A DNA stretch of 64,000 bases. It comes from Actinosynnema sp. ALI-1.44. Lineage in GTDB: Bacteria > Actinomycetota > Actinomycetes > Mycobacteriales > Pseudonocardiaceae. The stretch lies in the NCBI RefSeq assembly GCF_001984155.1, contig NZ_MTQO01000051.1:434001-498000 (forward strand), in the 5' to 3' direction. Below are positions 33,504 through 42,238 of the stretch, one piece after another. Numbering within the stretch: the stretch's first letter is position 1; the number at the start of each line of letters is the position of its first letter. A model generated the notes under the pieces. The model had not been told where the DNA came from. It did no database searches and saw nothing but the letters and a program-made list of their open reading frames with translations. A program made the translations under genes and the position numbers.

Positions 33504-34411
33504 CCACCTCTGCCGAAGTCGTCGAGACGATCAATGACCGCGCCAAGGAGGTGGGTGTCCGGGTCCGGTTGCACGCGGCCGAGATCGACGGCACGCGACA
33601 GATCGGCATCGACGAGGGCGTACCGGTCGTCACGGCGTCGGTGTTCAAGGTCCCGATCGCACTGGAATTGGCCAGGCAAGGCGCCGAAGGTGAGCTCGAC
33701 CTCGGCGAGCGGATCACCGTCGCCCCCGGCCATCCCACACCGAGTCCCTACGGGCTGGCTACCTTCCGGCACGAAGTGACCATGTCCTGGCACGATCTCG
33801 CGATCCTGATGATCGGGATCAGCGACAACGTCGCCACCGACCTGATCCTGGCCGGAGTGGGCAAGGAAGCGGTCGGTGAGTCCCTGCGGCGTATGGGTTT
33901 CGAACACACCACGGTCACCAGCGACTGCCGGGAGATTCTCGACAGCATCGGGGAAGACCTCGGAATGTCCTACGAGGACGACGAAAAGGCGCTGGCGGAC
34001 CTTCCGGTGGAACGGCTCACCGCGTTGCGTGCGCTGCGGCCGGAGCACACCTGCGCCACGACCGCCGAGGAGATCACCCGGCTGCTCGCAATGATCTGGC
34101 GTGACGAGGCGGCGTCGCCCACGGCGTGCGCGGACGTTCGGCGCTGGCTGGAGCTCCAGGTGTGGCCGCACCGGCTGCGATCCGGGTTCCCGGACGACGG
34201 GATCCGCGTGAGCGGCAAGACCGGGACCTTGCCGTCGGTGCGCAACGAGGTCGGCGTGATCGAGTACCCGGATGGGAGTCGTTACGCGGTAGGGGTTTTC
34301 ACCGACGCCGTCGACGCGCGGTCGAGGGTGCCGGAGCGGGACGCGTTCATCGGGTTCGCCGCCGCGCGTGCGGTGGAATGGCTCAGGCTTCCGGAGTCCG
34401 TGTGCGAATAA
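33500..34411 (+). CDS. class A beta-lactamase-fold serine hydrolase, cytoplasmic
   Basis: A 303-residue protein has SVFK (S47-K50), SDN (108-110) and KTG (240-242), the three motifs of class A penicillin-recognising enzymes. It has no signal peptide, and I see no ExxLN omega-loop motif with the deacylating glutamate of true class A beta-lactamases. A peptidase, amidase or esterase role on D-residue-containing substrates therefore seems more likely than antibiotic resistance. It is coupled to the MFS gene by ATGA. A close paralogue lies at 35917-36819. Confidence 0.85.
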   Translation: MTTSAEVVETINDRAKEVGVRVRLHAAEIDGTRQIGIDEGVPVVTASVFKVPIALELARQGAEGELDLGERITVAPGHPTPSPYGLATFRHEVTMSWHDLAILMIGISDNVATDLILAGVGKEAVGESLRRMGFEHTTVTSDCREILDSIGEDLGMSYEDDEKALADLPVERLTALRALRPEHTCATTAEEITRLLAMIWRDEAASPTACADVRRWLELQVWPHRLRSGFPDDGIRVSGKTGTLPSVRNEVGVIEYPDGSRYAVGVFTDAVDARSRVPERDAFIGFAAARAVEWLRLPESVCE

Positions 34412-34462
34412 TTCGTCGGCTCGGATGAATTTTCGCGTCGCTCTCGTCGTTCCGCACGAATC

Positions 34463-34478
34463 GGTGACGTCCGTCACC
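34463..34478. promoter_or_regulatory. palindrome in the intergenic gap before the S12 hydrolase
   Basis: GGTGACG and CGTCACC form a perfect 7-base inverted repeat with a 2-base centre. It sits in the only sizeable gap (123 bases) between the first class A-like hydrolase and the next hydrolase. TAGCAT follows at 34483-34488 and could be a -10 element, so an internal promoter with an operator is possible. Confidence 0.35.
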
Positions 34479-34534
34479 GTCCTAGCATTCCGGGAACCCG
34501 CCGGACCGCCCGTTTCACGGACAATGAGGTGCGT

Positions 34535-35920
34535 ATGTCGAAACTTTCCGAAATCGATGCCTGGCTCGGCCAGAACTTCTCCGCCCTCGTGGCCGAACAC
34601 CAGGTACCCGGCGCGGCTGTCGCGGTCTTCGCGCAGGGCGAGGTGATCGACCACGCGGCGGGCCTGCTGAACACCGGCACCGGCGTCGAGTCCACAGTGG
34701 ATTCCCTGTTCCAGGTCGGGTCGATCACCAAGGTGTGGACGACCACCCTGGCGATGCAGATGGTCGACGAAGGGAAACTCGACCTCGACAAGCCGGTCCG
34801 GACCTACCTGCCCGAGTTCGTCCTGTCCGACGAAGACGCCGCGTCGCGGATCACCGTGCGACAGTTGACCTGTCACACGTCCGGCTTCGAAGGGGACATC
34901 TTCACCGACACCGGGCAGGGTGACGACTGCGTCGAGAAGCTCGTGGCGACGTTGGCCGACGTCCCGCAGCTGTTCGGCCCGGGGGAGATGTTCTCCTACA
35001 ACAACGCCGGTTACTGCGTGCTCGGGCGGCTCATCGAGGTGTTGCGCGGCAAGCCCTACGACGAGTGCCTGCGCGACCACCTGTTCACGCCGCTCGGCCT
35101 GACCCACGCGGCCACCGGGCCCTACGACGCGATCCGGTACCGCGCCGCGATCGGCCACGTGCAGGCCTCGCCGCAGGACGCGCCGCGGCCTGCCCCCGTC
35201 TGGGCGCTCACCCGGTCGAACGCGCCCGCGGGCTCGCACCTCGCGATGCGGCCGCGTGACCTGCTGACCTTCGCGCGCATGCACCTCAACGAGGGCCGGG
35301 CCGACGACGGAACCCAGGTGCTCAAGCCCGAGACCGTCCACGCCATGCGGGAACGGCAGGTCGAACTGCCCTACCTCGGCCTGATGGGCGGGGCGTGGGG
35401 CCTTGGCTGGATGATCTTCGACTGGCCGGGCGGCCCGGTGATCGGCCACGACGGCGGCACCATCGGCCAGTCGGCGTTCTTGCGGGTGGTGCCGGGCAGC
35501 GATGTCGCGGTGGCGCTGCTGACCAACGGCGGCAAGCCGCTGCACCTCTACCTGGACGTCTTCGGCAAGGTTCTCGGTGACCTCGCGGGTGTCGAAGTCC
35601 CGCCGCTGCCCGAACCCAACGCGGCCGAGGCTCCGGCCGACCCCGCCCGGTACGTGGGCGAGTACTCCTCGCTGGTCGCGGACATCGTGGTCAGCCAGGA
35701 CGAGGACGGCGGCCTGTGGCTGGAACGCACGCCGAAGGGGATCTTCGCCGATCTCGCCAAGCCCGAGAAGAACAGGCTGCTCGGCTACAAGGGTGACACC
35801 CTGGTCGCGGAAAGCGGCGCACTGGGCCTGCACATGCCGCACGCCTTCGTCGGTGACGACGGCAGCGGCAGGGCGCTGTACGTCCACACAGGACGCGCGG
35901 ACCGGCGGGTGAACCGGTGA
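34535..35920 (+). CDS. class C beta-lactamase-fold (S12) serine hydrolase
   Basis: The protein has 461 residues. Motifs are SITK (S63-K66), YNN (155-157) and HDG (305-307), all three intact. An extra C-terminal beta-rich domain (about 350-461) follows, as in D-aminopeptidases and related S12 enzymes. There is no signal peptide. The segment HTSGFEGDIFTDTGQGDDC is almost repeated in the C-terminal half of the large fusion at 42235-45528, so the two are paralogues. ATG 34535 has GAGG 5 bases upstream; GTG 34529 is an alternative. The start of the next gene overlaps its stop. A D-aminopeptidase or D-specific amidase role is inferred. Confidence 0.87.
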   Translation: MSKLSEIDAWLGQNFSALVAEHQVPGAAVAVFAQGEVIDHAAGLLNTGTGVESTVDSLFQVGSITKVWTTTLAMQMVDEGKLDLDKPVRTYLPEFVLSDEDAASRITVRQLTCHTSGFEGDIFTDTGQGDDCVEKLVATLADVPQLFGPGEMFSYNNAGYCVLGRLIEVLRGKPYDECLRDHLFTPLGLTHAATGPYDAIRYRAAIGHVQASPQDAPRPAPVWALTRSNAPAGSHLAMRPRDLLTFARMHLNEGRADDGTQVLKPETVHAMRERQVELPYLGLMGGAWGLGWMIFDWPGGPVIGHDGGTIGQSAFLRVVPGSDVAVALLTNGGKPLHLYLDVFGKVLGDLAGVEVPPLPEPNAAEAPADPARYVGEYSSLVADIVVSQDEDGGLWLERTPKGIFADLAKPEKNRLLGYKGDTLVAESGALGLHMPHAFVGDDGSGRALYVHTGRADRRVNR

Positions 35921-36819
35921 CCGCGATCGGGGCCGAGATCGAGGCCGTCTTCGCCGACGCGGGAGCCCGCGGTTTCGTGCACGCCAAACAGATCGGCGTC
36001 CCCGACGGTCCCGAGGTCGGCGTCGGCGCGGACGACCAGGTCGTGCTCGCGTCGGTGTTCAAGATCCCGGTCGCGGTCGCCTTCGCCCGCGAGGTGGCGG
36101 CGGGAAGGCTTGACGAGACCGAGCGGACCCGCGTCACCGCGCGGTACCGGATCGGCGGGATCGGCACCGCGGGGTGCGCCGACGACGTCGAGATGAGCTG
36201 GCGCGACCTGGCGCACTTCATGCTGACGATGAGCGACAACGCCGCCACCGACCTCATCTTCCACCGGGTCGGGCAGGCCGCGGTGGACCAGGTCCTCGCC
36301 GACCTCGGACTGGCGCGGACGCGGCTGACCGGCTGCTGCGAGGACCTCTTCGCCTCGGTGATCGCCGATCTCGGCGCGAAACCGGACGACGACCTGGATG
36401 CGGTCCTGGCGGGGGCGACCGAGGAACAGATGTGGAAGCTCACGGTGCTCGATCCGGACCGCACCACGTCGTCGACCCCGCGCGAGATCACCGCGTTGCT
36501 CGACGCCATCTGGACCGACCGCGCGGGCGACACGGCCGCGTGCGAACGGGTGCGCAAGATCATGGCGCAGCAGATCTGGCCGCACCGGATGTCGTCCGGC
36601 TTCCCGGCGGGCGTGGCGATCGCGGCCAAGACCGGCACCTTGCCCGCGGTCCGCAACGAAGCGGGGGTGGTGACCGATGTGGACGGTCGGCAGTACGCCG
36701 TCGCTGTGTTCACTCGCGCCGATTCCCTCCAGGACCGCTTGCCCGCGGTCGACGCCGCCATCGGCAAGGCCGCCCGCCTCGCCGTCGACCACCTCCGCGC
36801 TGAGACTTCGACCCCGTAG
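35917..36819 (+). CDS. class A beta-lactamase-fold serine hydrolase, second copy
   Basis: A 300-residue paralogue of the protein at 33500-34411 has SVFK (S46-K49), SDN (106-108) and KTG (238-240). Shared stretches such as QIWPHRMSSGFP and AAKTGTLPAVRNE show common ancestry. Like the first copy it has no signal peptide and no visible ExxLN motif. GTG 35917 overlaps the upstream stop (GTGA). Two related cytoplasmic hydrolases in one operon suggest different specificities for imported peptides. Resistance to beta-lactams is possible but less likely without export. Confidence 0.85.
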   Translation: MTAIGAEIEAVFADAGARGFVHAKQIGVPDGPEVGVGADDQVVLASVFKIPVAVAFAREVAAGRLDETERTRVTARYRIGGIGTAGCADDVEMSWRDLAHFMLTMSDNAATDLIFHRVGQAAVDQVLADLGLARTRLTGCCEDLFASVIADLGAKPDDDLDAVLAGATEEQMWKLTVLDPDRTTSSTPREITALLDAIWTDRAGDTAACERVRKIMAQQIWPHRMSSGFPAGVAIAAKTGTLPAVRNEAGVVTDVDGRQYAVAVFTRADSLQDRLPAVDAAIGKAARLAVDHLRAETSTP

Positions 36820-36827
36820 GAGAACTC

Positions 36828-38429
36828 ATGAGGAACGCCCGGCTCACCGCCGCCGCGGTCGCGAGCGTGGTGGCCTTGACCGTGAGCGCGTGCGGGGGGA
36901 CGTCGCAGCCCGGTGGGGACCGGACCGCGAACCAGAAACTGACCGATGGCAGGACCTTCACGATGGGGATCGCGTCCGACCCGGGATCGCTCGACCCCGC
37001 GATGACCGTGCTCGCGGTCGCGCTCCAGATCGACCGGTTCCTGTACGACGGCCTGATCGATCTCGACGCGTCGGGGAAACCGATCCCGAACCTGGCGGAG
37101 AAGTTCGAGGCCACGACGACCACGGCTGCCTTCACCCTGCGCGACGGGATCACCTGCGCTGACGGTGCTCGGCTGACCGCTTCCGACGTCGCGGCGAACA
37201 TCAACTTCGTCGGCGACCCGGTGAACAAGTCGGCGATGCTGGGGCTGTCGATCACACCGGGGACCAAGGCAGTCGCCGACGACGCGGCCAGGACCGTCAC
37301 CCTCACCAGCGGTGCGCCGGACGCGTTCCTGCTGCGCAACGTGGGCAGCCTGCCGATCGTCTGCGGCAAGGGGCTGGCCGACCGGTCGACCCTGGCCAAG
37401 GGGCAGCACGGCACCGGCATGTTCACCATGACCGAACTCGTCCCGAACGACCACTACACGCTCACCCGGCGGAAGGAGTACGCCTGGGGTCCCGGGCAGT
37501 GGCAGCGCGACCAGCCGGGCCTGCCCGACAAGGTCGTGATCCGGGTCGTCCCGAACACCACGACGGCGGCGAACCTGTTGCTGTCCCGCGAACTCAACGC
37601 CGCCACGATCACCGGGCAGGACCAGCAGCGGCTGCGTACCCAGAAGCTGTTCCACAGCGACTTCGTCGCGCCGATGGGCGAGCTGTTCTTCAACCAGGCA
37701 CCCGGCCGCCTTGGCAGGGATCCGGCTGTGCGCCGGGCGCTGGTGCAGGCACTGGACCTCGGGCAGATCGGCAAGGTCCTCACCAGCGGCAACGGCAAAC
37801 CCGCCACGGGGCTGGTCACCGCGGAGCCCCTGGCCTGCTCGGGCGATTCGGTGAGCGGCAAGCTGCCCGCCTTCGACGTCGCGGCGGCCAAGGCCGGGCT
37901 CGACGCGGCAGGCTGGCTGCCCGGTCCGGACGGTGTGCGGGTCAAGGACGGCAAGCGGCTCACGCTCACCGCCATCTACGGGCAGCAGCTCGGGCCCACC
38001 ATGGCATCGGGCGCCGAACTGATGCAGCAGTCGTGGAAGAACGTCGGCGCCGACGTCACCCTCAAGGCGGTCGACAGCCCGGGTACCAGCCAGGTGCTGT
38101 TCGGCACCGGCGAATGGGACGTCTCCATGGCGCCGGTGGGCTTCGTGCTGCCGAGCCAGGCCGTGCCGTTCATGGCCGGACCGAAGCCACCCACCGGCAC
38201 GAACTTCGCGCACATCGAGAACCCCGAGTTCGCCACGCTGGCCAAGCAGGCGGCGAGCATGCCGGGTGAAGCGGGTTGTGCCACGTGGACAGCGGCCGAG
38301 TCGGCACTGGTCAGCCGGTTGGACGTGGTGCCCTTCGTGCACACGGTCGTCCCGATCTTCGGCAGCGACGCGCGGTTCGACGTCGTCCTCGGCTCGATCG
38401 TCCCGTCGACGATCCGGATGTACTCGTGA
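36828..38429 (+). CDS. peptide ABC transporter substrate-binding lipoprotein (family 5)
   Basis: A 533-residue protein has a lipoprotein signal: charged start, hydrophobic stretch and lipobox VSAC, giving a lipidated cysteine at about residue 22. The mature part follows the DppA/OppA pattern (FTMGIASDPGSLDPAMTVL..., RDGITCADGARLTASDV...FVGDPV, RDPAVRRALVQALDLGQIGKVL). It would capture di- or oligopeptides outside the membrane for the importer encoded by the next three genes. TAGGAG precedes ATG 36828. It directly follows the hydrolases, so import and cleavage are co-expressed. Confidence 0.92.
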   Translation: MRNARLTAAAVASVVALTVSACGGTSQPGGDRTANQKLTDGRTFTMGIASDPGSLDPAMTVLAVALQIDRFLYDGLIDLDASGKPIPNLAEKFEATTTTAAFTLRDGITCADGARLTASDVAANINFVGDPVNKSAMLGLSITPGTKAVADDAARTVTLTSGAPDAFLLRNVGSLPIVCGKGLADRSTLAKGQHGTGMFTMTELVPNDHYTLTRRKEYAWGPGQWQRDQPGLPDKVVIRVVPNTTTAANLLLSRELNAATITGQDQQRLRTQKLFHSDFVAPMGELFFNQAPGRLGRDPAVRRALVQALDLGQIGKVLTSGNGKPATGLVTAEPLACSGDSVSGKLPAFDVAAAKAGLDAAGWLPGPDGVRVKDGKRLTLTAIYGQQLGPTMASGAELMQQSWKNVGADVTLKAVDSPGTSQVLFGTGEWDVSMAPVGFVLPSQAVPFMAGPKPPTGTNFAHIENPEFATLAKQAASMPGEAGCATWTAAESALVSRLDVVPFVHTVVPIFGSDARFDVVLGSIVPSTIRMYS

Positions 38430-39409
38430 CGACCAGCGCGATCGTGGCGCCCGGCCTGCGGAGCAGCCCGTGGCTGTCGTTCGCCTGGCGCCGCCTCGGC
38501 CGGTTCGCTGTCTCGTTGTGGGTGCTGGTCACGATGGCGTTCCTGATGATCCAGCTGATCCCCGGCGACCCCGTCCGGGCGGCGCTCGGCCTGACCGCAC
38601 CGGTCGAGCTGGTGACCGCGCGGCGAGCGGCGCTCGGTCTCGACGACCCGATCTGGCTGCAGTACGTCCACTACCTCGGCGGGCTGGTCACCGGCGACTT
38701 CGGCACGTCGATGACGAGCGGGCTGCCGGTCTCCGACGTGATCGGCGACCGGCTGCCCGCCACGCTCCAGCTGGCGTTGCCCGCGTTCGCGGTGGTCATC
38801 GCCGTGGCGATCCCGCTGGGCGTGCTGTTCGCCGTGCTGACCCGCGGTGGCCGCCGCCGGGGCGCTGAACTGGCGTTCACCTCGACGAGCGTCCTGCTCG
38901 CGGCCATTCCCGAGTTCCTGGTGGCGGTCGCGCTGGTCGCGTTGTTCGCGGTCCGGCTCGGCTGGTTCCCGGTCGCCGGGAGCGACGGGCCGAGCTCCTT
39001 CGTCCTCCCGGTCGTCGCGCTGGCCCTCGGCCCGGCGTCGGTGCTCGCCCGCATCGTGCGGGTGGAGACGCTTTCCGTGCTGGGCAACGACTTCATCCGG
39101 ACGGCACGGGCGAAACGGCTGCCCGCGCGATTGGTCTACTTCCGCCACGCCCTGCCGAACGCGGTGACCGCGACGCTGACCATGGGCGGGCTGATGCTGA
39201 CCGGGATGGTCGCCGGGACGGTGCTGGTGGAGAACGTGTTCGCCTGGCCCGGTCTCGGTTCGAGCATCGCGCAGTCGATCCTGCAGAAGGACTACCCGCT
39301 GGTGCAGGGAATCGTGCTCGTCTACGGCATCGGGGTGCTGCTGGTGAACCTGGCGGTGGACGTGCTGCTGGCCGTCCTCGATCCGCGTTCGACGATCCGG
39401 GAGAACTGA
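38426..39409 (+). CDS. peptide ABC transporter permease (DppB-like)
   Basis: This 327-residue inner-membrane protein has about six hydrophobic segments. It has the DppB pattern IPGDPVRAALG near the start and the cytoplasmic EAA-like loop (FIRTARAKRLPARLVYFRHALPNA) near residue 220-245. The start is GTG 38426, overlapping the binding-protein stop; the longer upstream frame is out of family. It would pair with the permease half of the next gene. Confidence 0.92.
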   Translation: MTTSAIVAPGLRSSPWLSFAWRRLGRFAVSLWVLVTMAFLMIQLIPGDPVRAALGLTAPVELVTARRAALGLDDPIWLQYVHYLGGLVTGDFGTSMTSGLPVSDVIGDRLPATLQLALPAFAVVIAVAIPLGVLFAVLTRGGRRRGAELAFTSTSVLLAAIPEFLVAVALVALFAVRLGWFPVAGSDGPSSFVLPVVALALGPASVLARIVRVETLSVLGNDFIRTARAKRLPARLVYFRHALPNAVTATLTMGGLMLTGMVAGTVLVENVFAWPGLGSSIAQSILQKDYPLVQGIVLVYGIGVLLVNLAVDVLLAVLDPRSTIREN

Positions 39410-39410
39410 G

Positions 39411-41249
39411 ATGGCGAAGGCCCTGCGCACCCCGGTGGGCGCGTTCTCGGCGGCGCTGCTGGCCCTGGTGCTGGCGCTTGCGGTGCTGGCCCCGATCCTG
39501 TGGCACGGCAACGCGTTCGAGGTCGACACCGAGGCGATCGGCCAAGGACCGTCAGCGGCGCACTGGCTGGGCACCGACAACCTCGGGCGTGACGTCCTCT
39601 TCCGTGTCCTGGTGGCGACCCGGCTTTCGGTACTGCTGGCGGTGCTCGCGACGGCGATCGGAGTGGTGACCGGGCTCGTGCTCGGCACGCTGCCTTCGTT
39701 GCTGCCTCGTTCGGCCGCCCGGCTGGTCACCGCGGCGGTGAACATCGCGGTCGCGTTCCCCGGGCTGCTGCTGGTGCTGTTCTTCTCGGTCATCTTCGGG
39801 GTCGGGACGCACGGCGCGGTGCTGGCGGTCGGTTTCGCGCTGGCACCGGCGTTCGCCCGGCTGGCGCAGACGTTGTCGGCTTCCGTGGCGGGCCAGGACT
39901 TCGTGTCCGCCGCGCGGATCTCCGGCGTCGGCCGGATCCGGCTGCTGGTCAGGCACATCCTGCCCAACATCGGCGAACCGCTCGTGGTGAACGCGACCAT
40001 CGGCGCCGGTGCGTCGCTGCTGACGTTCTCCGGGTTGTCGTTCCTCGGCATCGGCGTGCAGGCACCGGACTACGACTGGGGACGGCTGCTCGGCGAAGGG
40101 CTCAACGGGATCTACGTCAACCCGGCGGCCGCGCTCGCGCCCGGTGCCGCGGTGGTCCTGGTGGGACTCGCCTTCAACCTGGCGGGGGAGACCGTGGCCG
40201 GGGTGATCGGTGTCCGCACCGGCTCCCGGACGTCGGCGCCGCGGCCACACATCCCGGCCAGGGAAGAGGTCGCCGAGGACCGTGACGGCGCCCTGCTGGT
40301 GGTGGAGAACCTTCAGGTGGCCTTCCCGCGTCCATCCGGGTGGACCGTCCCGGTGCGCGGCGTGGGTTTCACCGTCCGGGCAGGCGAGGCGATCGGCGTC
40401 GTCGGTGAGTCGGGCTCGGGCAAGAGCCTGACCGGCCTGGCGGTGTCGCGCCTGGTCGAATCGCCTGCCGTGGTCACCGCGGACCGGCTCGAGTTCGCCG
40501 GGAAGCCGGTGCTGACGACACCGGAACGGGAGCTGCGCGGCCTGCTCGGCACATCGCTGGCGATGGTGTTCCAGGACCCGATGACGTCGTTCAACCCGAC
40601 CAGGCGGATCGGGCACCAGCTGGCGGAAGTGTCCGAACAGCACCAGGGGTTGCCGCGTGCCAAGGCGTTGGCGCGGGCCGTGGACCGGTTGCGCGCGGTG
40701 CGGATCCCCGCCGCCGAGCGTCGCGCCAGGCAGTACCCGCACGAGTTCTCCGGCGGGATGCGGCAGCGCGCGATGATCGGCATGGGCCTGATGGGCGATC
40801 CGCGGCTGATCATCGCCGACGAACCGACCACGGCACTGGACGTCACCGTGCAGCGGCAGCTGCTGCGTCTGCTGGCGCGGACCAGGGCCGAGCGGGACAC
40901 GGCGATCATCCTGATCAGCCACGACATCGCGGTCGTCTCCCAGACCTGCGAGCGGATGCTGGTGATGTACGCGGGCCGGATCGTGGAGGACCTGCCGTCG
41001 GCCGCGACGCCGCGGCATCCCTACACGCGGGCACTGCTGGCAGCGTCGCTCGACCTCGAGACCGATCGTGACGCGCCGCTCGTGGTGATCCCCGGTCGTC
41101 CGCCGGAACCGGATCGCGTACCCGACGGATGCGCGTTCGCCGACAGGTGTCCCGTGGTGACCGATCGGTGCCGACGCGAAGACCCGGTCCTGGAACGGGT
41201 CGACGCCACGCACCGCGTCGCGTGTTGGCACAAAGGAGGTGCGGCGTGA
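39411..41249 (+). CDS. peptide ABC transporter permease-ATPase fusion (DppC-DppD type)
   Basis: The protein has 612 residues. Residues about 1-275 are a DppC-like permease (LGTDNLGRDVLFRVL, and SAARISGVGRIRLLVRHILPN as the coupling loop). Residues about 290-612 are an ATPase with Walker A GESGSGKS near 330, Q-loop FQDPMTSFNP, signature FSGGMRQRA and Walker B LIIADEPTTALD. The C terminus has the oligopeptide-transporter tail with CAFADRCPVVTDRC. Fusion of permease and ATPase in one chain is known in actinobacteria for this family. It begins 1 base after the upstream stop. Confidence 0.92.
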   Translation: MAKALRTPVGAFSAALLALVLALAVLAPILWHGNAFEVDTEAIGQGPSAAHWLGTDNLGRDVLFRVLVATRLSVLLAVLATAIGVVTGLVLGTLPSLLPRSAARLVTAAVNIAVAFPGLLLVLFFSVIFGVGTHGAVLAVGFALAPAFARLAQTLSASVAGQDFVSAARISGVGRIRLLVRHILPNIGEPLVVNATIGAGASLLTFSGLSFLGIGVQAPDYDWGRLLGEGLNGIYVNPAAALAPGAAVVLVGLAFNLAGETVAGVIGVRTGSRTSAPRPHIPAREEVAEDRDGALLVVENLQVAFPRPSGWTVPVRGVGFTVRAGEAIGVVGESGSGKSLTGLAVSRLVESPAVVTADRLEFAGKPVLTTPERELRGLLGTSLAMVFQDPMTSFNPTRRIGHQLAEVSEQHQGLPRAKALARAVDRLRAVRIPAAERRARQYPHEFSGGMRQRAMIGMGLMGDPRLIIADEPTTALDVTVQRQLLRLLARTRAERDTAIILISHDIAVVSQTCERMLVMYAGRIVEDLPSAATPRHPYTRALLAASLDLETDRDAPLVVIPGRPPEPDRVPDGCAFADRCPVVTDRCRREDPVLERVDATHRVACWHKGGAA

Positions 41250-42238
41250 GCGATCTCGTGTTCGACTCGGTGAGCGTGCGGTACGGCGGCAGGCGCGGTC
41301 TCACCGCGGTCGACCACGTCGGGCTGACCGTCCCCGCCGGGCAGGTGGTCGGGCTCGTCGGCGAATCGGGCTCGGGGAAGTCGACGCTGGCCCGCGCCGC
41401 GGTCGGGCTCTCGCCCGTCAGCGCCGGGCGGGTCCTGCTCGGCGGAGTGGACGTTCGGGAGCTGCCCCGGCGCCGTCCGCTGCAGATGGTTTTCCAGGAC
41501 CCCTATTCCTCTTTGGACCCTCGGATGAGCGTCGGGGAGTCGATCGCCGAAGCGATCCCACGCGGTGTCCTGCCCGGCCGCGGCGCGCGCCGTGACGAGG
41601 TCGCCCGCCTGCTGGACCTGGTCAACCTCGATCCGGATCGCGCCGGTCACCTGCCGGGCGGGCTCTCCGGCGGGCAGCGGCAACGGGTGGCGCTCGCCCG
41701 CGCACTGGCCGGACGGCCCGAAGTGCTGATCGCGGACGAGATCACCTCGGCGCTCGACGTCTCGGTGCAGGGGGCGGTGCTCAACCTCGTCCGATCCCTG
41801 CAACGGCGGCTCGGCCTGTCGATGCTGTTCATCTCGCACAACCTCGCCGTGGTGCGCTACCTCAGCGACATCGTCGCCGTGATGTACCTCGGCCGGATTG
41901 TCGAAGTCGGCCCGGCAGAGCAGGTGCTTACCGAGCCGCAGCACCCCTACACCCGAGATCTGCTCGCTGCGGCACCGTCCGCGCACACCTCTTTGTTCGA
42001 CACCGGTGTGGACACGGCGACCGCCGACACCGAACCCGCCGACCCGCACCACCCGCCGAGCGGATGCCGTTACCGCACGCGATGTCCGGTCGGACCGCTC
42101 GTGCGCGCCGACCGCGAACTCTGCCGCCAGGCGGATCCCACCGAGGACGCGGCACACCGGCGGCACTCGGCGGCCTGCCATTTCGCTGAAAACCACAGCC
42201 ACCAGTCTGTGATCTCCCGAGGAGCAAGCGCATCATGA
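41246..42238 (+). CDS. peptide ABC transporter ATPase (DppF-like)
   Basis: A 330-residue ATPase has Walker A GESGSGKST, Q-loop FQDPYSSLDPRM, signature LSGGQRQRVALARAL and Walker B VLIADEITSALD (the usual P replaced by I). The C-terminal oligopeptide-transporter tail CRYRTRCP is present. GTG 41246 follows AAAGGAGGTG, one of the best ribosome sites in the window. Its stop overlaps the start of the large peptidase fusion, tying import to breakdown. Confidence 0.92.
   Translation: MSDLVFDSVSVRYGGRRGLTAVDHVGLTVPAGQVVGLVGESGSGKSTLARAAVGLSPVSAGRVLLGGVDVRELPRRRPLQMVFQDPYSSLDPRMSVGESIAEAIPRGVLPGRGARRDEVARLLDLVNLDPDRAGHLPGGLSGGQRQRVALARALAGRPEVLIADEITSALDVSVQGAVLNLVRSLQRRLGLSMLFISHNLAVVRYLSDIVAVMYLGRIVEVGPAEQVLTEPQHPYTRDLLAAAPSAHTSLFDTGVDTATADTEPADPHHPPSGCRYRTRCPVGPLVRADRELCRQADPTEDAAHRRHSAACHFAENHSHQSVISRGASAS

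Noticed and set aside
33500-36819. Beta-lactam resistance genes protecting a beta-lactam producer
   Set aside because: The proteins lack signal peptides and the ExxLN motif, sit in a peptide-catabolism operon, and the neighbouring NRPS cluster has no isopenicillin or clavam-type genes.
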